Shown: one piece after another, positions 1-7,639 of the stretch
Position numbering within the stretch: the stretch's first letter is position 1
How the letters are laid out: the number at the start of each line of letters is the position of its first letter
NCBI GenBank assembly: GCA_030267965.1
Contig: BRYA01000254.1
Coordinates: forward strand, 37,093 to 60,026
Source of the DNA: Triparma columacea
Lineage: Eukaryota; Sar; Bolidophyceae; Parmales; Triparmaceae
Length of the DNA: 22,934 bases
Direction of reading: 5' to 3'
Translations under genes and position numbers: made by a program
The notes under the pieces: generated by a model
What the model saw: the letters and a program-made list of their open reading frames with translations, nothing else
Told to the model about the DNA's origin: nothing
Databases searched by the model: none

Positions 1-156
1 GGATTGGGGAGGGGGGGATTATAAAAGTTACTAAAGTCAGGAGGGAACATCCGTGCTTTTTTTTTCGCAAAGTCTGACATTACTTTGAATCCGTTCCCCC
101 CCTTTCCACCTTGATTGATGAAACACTCACTCACCCGACCACTCCTCTCTACCCCC
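1..156. other. left flank, no gene seen
   Basis: This stretch lies downstream of the minus-strand gene that ends at 157. It is rich in C and T runs and would hold that gene's 3' UTR and polyadenylation site. I see no RNA gene or supported reading frame. Confidence 0.5.
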
Positions 157-986
157 CTAAACACAAAACTGTTCGCCCCAGCAACAAAGATCGCCACGGA
201 GAGATCGAATACCCCCCCCTCTCTGCTCCAACAACTCCTCAACCAACTGACTGTGAGTCTTGCCAACAATCACAGTACCGGGGTTAGGGAACTTAGCCAT
301 GAGCATGGTATTCTTTGAGTCGCAAATATTTTGACCATCAGAAACGAAGCATTTAGCGTCGCGGTAGATTCGGGCAGTTTGGCCACCCGAGCAAACTTCA
401 ACACTTCCGGGAGCATAAAATTCACTGTTAGCGCCAGCAAGCGAGAGAAACTGATTGTCACCCTCCTTAGCTCCCAAATATCCGGGGAAGGCCGTTAGAG
501 CAACTGGCTCGAACTCCGGCTGGAACGGAGTTTGGGGGGAAGCAACGTATTCACCGTACTCTTTTCCAAAGTAGTTGCAGAGGGTGTTGGATTGAGCCTT
601 GTTGAACTCAAACACAACTTGTACGTTAGCAGTAGCATTATTGCTGAAGTAGGTGGTTAGAGGCTCCAAGACAAGCCATTTCCCCGAAATATCTTGGCAG
701 CTCTGAACCTGAGGACGGGAGGGGGTAGGTGCGAGTTAGTGTCATCCAGGCAGGGAGAGTGTTACGGCGCGCAACCTAGGATTCTCACCTTGCCCTTGCC
801 CTTGCCCTTCCCTTTGAGCTTACGGTGGACCTGCCCGTTCTCCAAGTGGATCGTAAGTCCATCTGAAACATCAGTCTGGGTAGGTCCTTCGGCTTCCAGG
901 CTGCGAAGGTTGTCTGCAGAGGCTGTTTCAAGGTCTTTGGTCAACGCTAGGAGAAAGAAAGCGATGTAAGGTAGGATAATCTTCAT
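157..986 (-). CDS. secreted protein of unknown function, two exons
   Basis: Exons 986-789 and 708-157 join in phase 0 to give 249 residues ending in TAG at 159-157. The ATG at 986 is preferred over upstream in-frame sequence because it opens directly into a signal peptide: MK, then a hydrophobic stretch (residues 3-15), then a polar region with an ASA-type cleavage site near residue 24. A basic Lys-Gly repeat (about residues 57-66) ends at the splice junction. The second exon begins with a Cys-containing stretch (SCQDISGKW) and has several more cysteines (in CNYF, EVCS, KCF, NIC, LCCWG, QFCV), which fits a disulfide-bonded extracellular domain. An Asn-Asn-Ala-Thr stretch may be glycosylated. 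GKW near the domain start is reminiscent of a lipocalin GxW, but this is too weak to assign. It is divergent from the gene starting at 1707. I do not recognise the family. Confidence 0.7.
709..788 (-). other. intron of the secreted-protein gene (80 nt)
   Basis: On the minus strand the intron starts with GTGAGA after AAG and ends with CTCAG. It interrupts between codons. It is needed because the first-exon frame soon runs into a stop, while the second exon has no ATG of its own. Confidence 0.75.
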
Positions 987-1706
987 AACTGCGGTGTGTG
1001 ACGGTCGCGAGAAGAGTAAGAAAAGGAAATATTGATTGTAGAAGTGGGAACACTTGTTTCTTATTGTCCCGATATGGTTAGATTTCACACTCCACGAAGC
1101 CTTCTAAGAGCTAAAAAGCACGCACAATCATAGATGATGATACATATGAAGGCACAGTGACAAAGTGCGACCTCCCACACCGCCATATTGTCACATATCT
1201 TACTAAAAGTGGAGGATTGGGAAATTGAGGGGAAATCCAAGGCAGCATGAGAACATTCAACGGAAGCAAAATTGAAAATCTCAAAGTAAACGTTTGCGTT
1301 TGATGACGACATTATGTTGATGTGTTTATGTTTTCATGGCTATTCTGTGAATCCCTTCTCTTCTCCCCCGAACCCAAACCCCAAAGGCTCGTCAAATATA
1401 GAATATTTATTATTCTTCCTCAAAAAAAACTTTGTCACGAAAATCTAGGCGCAACACTCCTCTTATCTCTCCATTCTACCCATCTCTTCCCTCGCATTCT
1501 TCTACTCCCTTCCCTCTCTACTTTCCTTCCTCCCCCCTTGGTCAGATCCCCAGGTCCCAAGGTCAAGGTTAGGGTCAAAAAGCCCAGGGTCGAGGTTTCG
1601 CGTTGCATAACTCAAGCTGTATTCGGCGTTGTTTTCCGTCGCTTGCCACCTTGAAACCTAAATCCGCTAACCTCCTGGATCAAAGGCGTTAACAACAAAA
1701 CCTTCC
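987..1706. promoter_or_regulatory. divergent intergenic region, shared promoter area
   Basis: This 720-bp gap separates the start of the minus-strand secreted-protein gene from the start of the plus-strand XKR-like gene, so it must hold both promoters and 5' UTRs. An AT-rich patch lies near 1395-1435 and a C/T-rich stretch near 1440-1540. No clear TATA box or known operator could be assigned. Open frames at 1085-1312 (minus) and 1322-1654 (plus) show no recognisable protein character. Confidence 0.5.
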
Positions 1707-3949
1707 ATGAATCCAGGCAGGGTCTCAGACGAAGCAAGTGCGGCTTCCGATAATCACAGATCCTTCCGCCGGAAGTCAATCGACAATGGCCTCGCGATGC
1801 CCTTAAATCGCGAAGACTACAAACACATCTCCATGAAGCAGTTAAGCAGCTTGAAGGGTTTCGTGAACCGGGTCGCCGAATCTTACATCGACCTCCTGAA
1901 GAGTTACAGCGGAAACGTCGAGGTTGGTGTTGGAGAGTTCTGTGACGAGGTGCTTCCAGAGGAAGAGGTACTGGCAAGGGAACTCCTCATTGACCTCGCT
2001 CCCAAGATTAAGCCGTCACTGAAGTTGGCGAGGATTGGACTCGGAGTGAGGATGCTGCTGTCTATGGTATTGACATACATGGACTTGATTACGGATTTCC
2101 TCGTGCTGAAGGAGTACGGAGAGGGAGGAGAAGGGATGAGGAAGTATCTTCACATTTCCATTGCGATCCTTGCCGTGTCCACGCTCGCGAATGTGCTTGC
2201 TGCATGGATCGCAAATAAGAGGAAGGGCGCGAAGGCCGTAGGGAAAGGGATATTTATTGCACTTTTACAGCTCAACCCACTTGTGCACGGCTTGAACGTG
2301 TGGAGGGGAGTGGAACAAAGTGAGGATGATGCAATGAACCCATTTATCATGTTCCTCATGGTAAGAATGGGCGAGCTTACATTCGAAGTGATGCCAGAGA
2401 CTGTCCTGCAGCTGTTTGTCATCTACCACACGAAGGATATCTCATGGACGTCAACAATCTCTATTTTAAGCAGTGTGGCGAGCGCCGCGTTCATCATGAC
2501 GGACAACAGCATGATGTTCGAGAGGGGACTGATGGTGAGTGTGAGAGGAGAGAAGGCGGTTCGATTCCCGATTTTACGCATCCCTTACACCGCATACTCG
2601 TGTTTTGCTTCACACAGAATGCTCAGAAACGTGGACCCTACACTCACCCCATTTATGGGTTCATCCCTTCACATGCACCCTACGCTGCCGCAATTCAATT
2701 CGGAATGTTCCTCTCTTACGGGGGATTCATCTCTTGTAGTATGATTGCCCTCTCTGCTGTGCTTACTGCTTTCAATTGGTATTACGTACCTCTCGTCATG
2801 GGTTGTGAGTTTGCGTTGTTTATAGGAGTATACGCAAGCAGGGGACAGCTGCTTAATGTCCTTGAGGCTCCCGGCAGTAAGATAGTCTCCTCTGTTGTCC
2901 ACGTTGCGTTCTACCTCATCATGTCTTTGTGTCCTTGGGTGCAACTTCGCGCTGATGATAGCCAACTCGGTGGTGGATGGTACTCGTCTATGATAGTTTA
3001 TAAACTTCTATCCAGCGCCGCAATCGTTATGTATGCGACGGGTCAGTTTGCAGAAATCGACAGTGGGACTAGGGAAGTCTTCATGGAGGGAAGAACCGTG
3101 AGATCAATGTTTTTCATAGCACTTGTCGTAACAATCGGTGGGGTAACGCTCTTCCTAACATACATTCAGCAGTCTCACCGATGGACCTTCTATGCCAGCA
3201 GAATGACAGGGCCAGAAATGTTTCAGTGGGCCTTTGATGCTACCCAACTTGGCGGTGATGCAGAAACGAAGGAACAGCAGAGAGTGTCGGTATGGCTGAA
3301 GGCCCACCCAAGCTACTCAGACCAAGACAAGGTGAAGGAGTGGCTTCTTGGGCTAAAGAGCGACGGTGAGATCCTTGGCGGCGTCGACAAGAAATTACCA
3401 AAAGGCTGCCATGAGTTCACAGGTCACTCCCTTGACACCTTCTTCGCCAAGAGCCTGGACCGCTACGCCTACTACAACGATACCGAGGGCTTCCTCCTAG
3501 TCGAGGCCCACCTCAACAAGCTGAAGGAGGAGGTTGAATCTCGCGCCCTCGTCGTCACAATAGAAGGGGCGACCATACGCAGCTCGACCAAAGGAAAGGA
3601 CAAGGAGGAGGACAAGGAGGAGGACAAGGAGGAGGACAAGGAGGAGGACAAGGAGGAGGACAAGGAGGAGGTGGGAAATGGGATGAAAGCCACCGACGAT
3701 GAGGAGATCCTTCGGTTGAAGGTTTTGCTTGAGTCAAAGGAGAAGGAGATGGAAGAGAAGAAGAGAGAAGCTGCAGAAGAGATGGAAGCGAGGGAGAGAG
3801 AAATTGCTGAAGAGAGGGAGGAGAACAGGGCCAAGTTCATGGCAAAGGAGAAGGAGATACAAGAGAGAGACGGAATTATACAAGAGAGAGACGAGAAAAT
3901 TGTGAGGTTGAAGGAGAGGATCGCGAAGTTGGAAGAGAGAGAAGGATAA
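1707..3949 (+). CDS. XKR-like multi-pass membrane protein with coiled-coil tail
   Basis: Exons 1707-2534 and 2618-3949 join in phase 0 to give 719 residues. ATG 1707 is the first after an in-frame TAA at 1668. A soluble head (about residues 1-105) is followed by several hydrophobic helices (about 108-465), a soluble linker, six DKEE units (about 603-627) and a charged coiled coil to the end. The membrane part matches the two membrane domains of the giant protein at 11042-22486. It also has the layout I know from XK-related scramblases: a DLITD helix (D126, D130), a later ExxxExxP motif (E223, E227, P230), then a Gln-Leu-rich helix and a Ser-rich helix. XKR proteins exchange phospholipids between membrane leaflets, and animal members mark dying cells. 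Unlike the giant protein, this one has no START-like domains. XKR membership is inferred from pattern, without a search; another multi-pass family is the alternative. Confidence 0.75.
2535..2617 (+). other. intron of the XKR-like gene (83 nt)
   Basis: It starts with GTGAGT after an ATG codon and ends in a T-rich tract plus CACACAG. It lies between codons and joins two overlapping open frames. In the aligned protein it falls just before the conserved stretch (Y-G-F-I-P here, Y-G-Y-V-P in the giant protein) that precedes the next hydrophobic helix. Confidence 0.85.
3599..3670 (+). repeat. 12-bp coding minisatellite, six units
   Basis: Six perfect tandem copies of GACAAGGAGGAG encode Asp-Lys-Glu-Glu six times. 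The perfect identity suggests recent expansion or active slippage. It separates the membrane-domain linker from the C-terminal coiled coil. Confidence 0.95.
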
Positions 3950-4131
3950 GATAAGAGGGAAACCTCTGATTTCTGATGAACCCATTTCTTTTTTTTCAAA
4001 TTTTCTTACTGACCCTACGCACTCCCCTTACACTTCCCTTTTTTCTTCTTACTCGCTTTCCCCTTTCCCGCTCATGTCCGATCCTTGTTCCCCTTCCTTC
4101 ACTTCCTAATTGTTTGTTCCTCGTGGAAAAC
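3950..4131. other. convergent 3' intergenic spacer
   Basis: This 182-bp gap lies between the stop codons of the plus-strand XKR-like gene and the minus-strand PDZ/zinc-knuckle gene. It is C/T-rich on the plus strand and must contain both 3' ends. No clear hexamer or RNA gene was found. Confidence 0.5.
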
Positions 4132-6842
4132 TCACTCGTCCACGTCCAACATAATCGTCTCTGCGTGAGCGCTGGAGAACGCCGTCCACTTGATGTGAGG
4201 GTTCGCATCAAAATCCGCGAAGTGTCTTGCGTACATCCTAAGGTGAGCGGGATCGAATGCGGCGGAGCGAATTTGTGTGGGGTGAGCCATGGTGTGGAGT
4301 GAGCGATTATGAAATGTTGAGAATAGGTCGTTGGTTTCGTCCATCCTCACCTCGTCCTCCCGGATACCCCCCCAGTATACGAGGTTCCGTTCAACCTCGC
4401 GGCGCCATATTCGCCGATCTGGAAGTCCTCCTTCTCCTTCTTCTTCCTCTTACTTAGCTCCCTCTCCTCCTTCTCCCTAGTCGCGGGGGTAGTGTTGCGG
4501 GGGTAGTGTTAAAAGTAGCGATGTGGCGGGGGGGGGGGGGGGGTTCGACCACTCTCACCTCTTCCTCCTCTCCTGCGCCTTCCTCTCCTCGATCTTGCGC
4601 ATCTCCGTTTTGACCTGTGCGGACTCCCTCTGGGCTTGGTTCTTGCACTTCGAGGGGTCACGTACGTAGCAGACGTCCTCGTAATGACCACGCTTTTTAC
4701 AGTAGTCGCAGAACATCTGGATAAAAGGCGGTGGGGGACGCCCCAGTGTGAGATTATGTCAAGATCGTTGTCGCATCTTCCTCGTCGAACATTTCACTCG
4801 CTCGCTTACCTCGCGCCTCTGGATTGAAGCAACGGCGGAATTGGACGTCCCTATCCAACCCCCCCCCGTGACGTACTCGGAGAGCGACGGGTTGAGGCTC
4901 TGAACCGTCATGTAGCCCCCCACGTAACCAGGGTCGTGCATGGCCTTGGGCTTGTGGTTGTCCCACGCCTCCCTGGTGTTCGGGGCCTGCGGCTTCGGGC
5001 CAAGCTTCAGACCGGTCGACTCCTGCAGGAGGGAAGAGGGAGTCGCGGCGGAACTGTGGGTCACGCTGCAGAGGAAGTGCTTGCGGATGTAGGAGGGACG
5101 GGAGAGGGAGAGGATCTTGCGGTCGCGGATTATCTCGATGATGACGCCATTTTGGATGACGTCCTCATCCGTCAGGATGTCAGGGATCTAGGGGGGAGGG
5201 GGGGGTTGGCAAAAAGTGTGTGTGTATGAGTGTGTGAACGTGTGTGAACGTGTGTTTCACGTGTGCTTACGTGTCGTCGCCCCCCCCCCCCCCCCTCTCA
5301 CCTCATTAAGAACCTGTTCGAGCGTCCCTGCCTCCTCGTCCGTGATGTCGAGAGTATCGAAGCTGACGATCATATCCCCAACCTCGATCCCGGCCTTCTC
5401 TGCGTTGCTAAGGATCTTGTCTTTTACAACGTCTCTGTCCTCGGGTGCGTCAAAGGCGCTGACAGTGACTGATTCGAAGACAGTCGCAATGTCCCCTCTT
5501 TTCTTGGTTGCGGAGGCGGCGACGATGTTAGTCTCGAGTTTTTCTTCCCTGACGGCAGTGACCAAGTTGTCGATAGCTGGAGCTACCGATGCTGCCAAGG
5601 TGTCCGATTCCGCGGTGGTGCTGTCTCCCCCATCTTCGTCCTTGACCTCGACCTTGATGATGTCGTACTTGGCTTTTATAGTTATCTCGAACTTGACTTC
5701 CAGGCCGGCCAACTTCCGCCACACCTGAGGTACTATCACAGGCACTGTGTGCGTGCGCGTGTGTGTGTCGGGCACCAAGTCGGCGACGCTGATAATCTTG
5801 ACGTTGATGTCACCATCGCGCAACTTTTTAGAAAAGTGGCCGCTCTCTCTCTGCAATCTCTCTCTCTCTCTCTGCAATTCCGCCGCAGGCAACAAACCCT
5901 GAAACACGGGCAGTTGATCAGGATGCTGCTGCTGTGCCGGATGAAGGCTCGCTAGGATACCGGTTTTGAGTACATCGACGAAAGTAGTGAAAGTCTCGAA
6001 GTCAGCGACAAAATTAGAGAAGAGATCGACATCAGCGACACCAGCGACATCGGGGACCTGGAGGTTTTTCAGAGTGACGGCCGCTGAGATGGTACTAACG
6101 TACGGTTTGTCATGTTTGACCTCGAGGACGACGGCGAAGGGGGGAAGATTGGAGTCGGTGACCTCGGAGGACCAGGGGACGTTGACAAACTCGGGTGGGA
6201 GGAGGGTGGAGGCCAGGTTGAGGCCGGTTACGTCCTCGAAGGCATTGAGTGAGTCAAAGACACTGGTGGTGGGCAAGGTTAGGTTGATGGTCTTGACGTT
6301 TAGGTCGGTGACTACGAACATCCCGGATAAGTGGAGGTCAGGGTCGGCGGTGAAGACGTTGCATAGGAGTTTGGAGCCGGGGGGGTTTGAGAAGAGCATG
6401 GAGGTGAGTACTGAAAGGTAAGTGGAGAAGATGTTGGGGCGGGAGGATGAACCCTCGTGGAGCGTTCCCAACTAGGGGGGGGGGGGGGAGGGTTAATTAT
6501 GTTGTCGAGCTAAGGGAAGCATACGCTGTTGACACTTTTAACAATGGAGCGTCTCACCTCCCTCTCCCAACCCTCCTCGTCGATGGTGTTCACCGTGATT
6601 GCTACAATCACGTCCTTCGGTTTGAGGCCAGAAGTAGATGAAGGGGAATTCTTGCGAACAGATACCACACGGGCGAAAGGCTCTGGGTATACAGGGAGGT
6701 CAGAAAGGTGTGAAAAGGTGGAGGCCTCACTTGAAGAAGAGGTGTGACTAGAGGAGGAAGTGGAAGAGGTCATAGAGGTGGTCGACATGGCATCGAAGTT
6801 GTCCTCGTGTGTATCGCTGCCATCGATTCTGTCAATATCCAT
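4132..6842 (-). CDS. PDZ-like and CCHC zinc-knuckle protein, six exons
   Basis: Exons 6842-6558, 6471-5302, 5187-4810, 4716-4559, 4476-4351 and 4237-4132 give 2223 nt (740 residues), with every phase matching. A Ser/Thr-rich head (about residues 19-42) precedes a PDZ-like segment (from about 51 to 137, with a glycine-led GLKPKDVIVAI strand). A second PDZ-like segment spans the exon 2/3 junction (about 425-515, GIEVGDMIVSF, then VIIEIIRDRKILSL). Between them are long beta-rich stretches that I do not recognise and an Arg/Glu coiled region. Exon 4 opens with a CX2CX4HX4C zinc knuckle (C614, C617, H622, C627), then a Lys/Glu-rich helix. PDZ domains bind C-terminal peptides and CCHC knuckles usually bind nucleic acid, so a scaffold or adaptor is likely. 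The short last exons are the least certain; the gene could instead stop at the in-frame TGA that opens intron 4 or intron 5. Confidence 0.65.
4238..4350 (-). other. intron 5 of the PDZ/zinc-knuckle gene (113 nt)
   Basis: Donor AG/GTGAGG, acceptor CCTTAG, phase 2. It joins exon 5 to a last exon of 34 whole codons. An in-frame TGA would end the protein if it is retained, so this junction is less certain than the others. Confidence 0.5.
4477..4558 (-). other. intron 4 of the PDZ/zinc-knuckle gene (82 nt)
   Basis: Donor AG/GTGAGA, acceptor CTAG, phase 2; splicing restores an Arg codon and continues a Lys/Glu-rich helix. It holds a 16-base homopolymer (4528-4543) and a perfect 14-bp tandem duplication (4483-4496 and 4497-4510) where the branch point should lie. 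If the intron is not spliced, its first bases give an in-frame TGA. Confidence 0.6.
4717..4809 (-). other. intron 3 of the PDZ/zinc-knuckle gene (93 nt)
   Basis: Donor GTAAGC after GAG, acceptor TCCAG directly before ATG-TTC-TGC, phase 0. It is the only coding-region intron in the window with a GTAAG-type donor. The zinc knuckle starts two residues after the junction. Confidence 0.7.
5188..5301 (-). other. intron 2 of the PDZ/zinc-knuckle gene (114 nt)
   Basis: Donor GTGAGA, acceptor CTAG, phase 0. It holds a 16-base homopolymer (5280-5295) just inside the donor, an alternating GT/AC stretch (5216-5277) and a C-rich acceptor tract. The junction lies inside the second PDZ-like segment. Confidence 0.75.
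5216..5277. repeat. GT-rich microsatellite inside an intron
   Basis: An imperfect run of GTGTGT units broken by GAAC and CACG, directly next to a 16-base C run (5280-5295). It lies wholly inside intron 2 of the PDZ/zinc-knuckle gene. Confidence 0.85.
5845..5878. repeat. CT microsatellite inside coding sequence
   Basis: CTCTCT runs around two CTCTGCAAT copies encode, on the minus strand, the alternating Arg-Glu of the PDZ/zinc-knuckle protein (a Leu-Gln-Arg-Glu-Arg-Glu pattern). It is short, imperfect and in frame. Confidence 0.8.
6472..6557 (-). other. intron 1 of the PDZ/zinc-knuckle gene (86 nt)
   Basis: Donor GTGAGA, acceptor CTAG, phase 0. The tract before the acceptor is an almost pure C run (14 C on the minus strand, 6488-6475). 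A TTAAC branch-point candidate lies just upstream of it. Confidence 0.75.
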
Positions 6843-7639
6843 TGGAGGAGGATTAGGATCAGCGGTCTGGGTTTGGATGGCATTTAGTGTGATATTTAGG
6901 GTTAGAAGGGGGGAGACAGAGGGGGTTAACTAGCGTAACAAAGTGAATAGAGTCTTGATACTGAATTCTATCGACTATATTATGCAATGGTGTTCATAAA
7001 TGAGGAGAAATCAGCTAAGAACAGACAACGCTCCGATCACAGTGAAGACTCAGATATTATTAGATATCTACCATCTGTTTCACTTTCTTCTTCGTGATAT
7101 GACTACTTTACGATTGTGTGGGAGTGGAAGAATAGAATAGGGTCGTGGAATCGTGGGAAGGCAGACTCACCATGGCAATCAGAGGGGAATGGGCTCAGAC
7201 ACAAGAACTCAAGACACCAAGAAATAATTTCTGGGGATTTTTCCGAAAGAAGAAAATAAATCCAAAAATTCTATGCAACGTGCATTACGTATGAAAAGCT
7301 CGCATCACATAAATGGTATATTTCCTGTCCGCAAGTTGTTTTTGTTTTGTCGCGACGCTTCGTTTAACAACTGTTGGATCGAAGTTTACTTTTCTCTCAA
7401 GGAGCCAGGAACATGCCTTTTTTGGTGGAAATCTTTGTTGGTAAACTTATTAGAATCTGGTGTTTACAGCGCTATTCTTTTTTCCCACCGACACTAAATA
7501 TACTTTATTCGCAACATCCGTCGATTTTCAAGTCTTAAAATCCCTCCATAGTATACTATTTCAACCTCTTCGACAAAACTCTACCTCTTCTTTGACAAAA
7601 ATCTAGCTCTCTCTTTGACACTCTTCCCCCTCACCCCCA
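6843..7639. promoter_or_regulatory. divergent intergenic region, shared promoter area
   Basis: This 797-bp gap lies between the starts of the minus-strand PDZ/zinc-knuckle gene and the plus-strand transporter-like gene. A short out-of-frame upstream ATG (6883-6881, minus) lies before the PDZ gene start. Upstream of the transporter start there are three imperfect CTTTGACAAAA/TTTGACACT-like copies (about 7567-7625). A 74-codon open frame (7273-7497) has no recognisable features and is taken as chance. Confidence 0.5.

Noticed and set aside
1085..1312. Open frame of 75 codons on the minus strand upstream of the secreted-protein gene
   Set aside because: No recognisable domain, no convincing splice link to a neighbour, and it lies in the shared promoter region. 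Chance is the simplest reading.
1322..1654. Open frame of 110 codons on the plus strand before the XKR-like gene
   Set aside because: Low-complexity Leu/Ser/Pro from C/T-rich DNA, out of frame with the downstream gene, no domain.
2444..2617. The overlapping of two open frames in the XKR-like gene read as a frameshift
   Set aside because: A GTGAGT...CACAG intron of 83 nt joins them in phase 0, and the joined protein aligns with the giant-gene domains.
3472..3999. Ser/Leu-rich open frame antisense to the XKR-like gene tail
   Set aside because: It is the mirror of the GAG/AAG-rich coding repeat and coiled coil, so its length follows from base composition.
4540..4560. GGTTCGA resembling a tRNA T-loop
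   Set aside because: No matching acceptor stem, D-arm or anticodon arm around it; it is part of an intron next to a G run.
5281..5300. Frameshift or pseudogene suspected at the homopolymer runs in the PDZ gene
   Set aside because: All three runs fall inside introns with matching GT-AG sites and phases, so the coding frame is intact.
7273..7497. 74-codon open frame between the divergent genes
   Set aside because: No signal, domain, or codon pattern like the neighbours; it lies in a promoter region.
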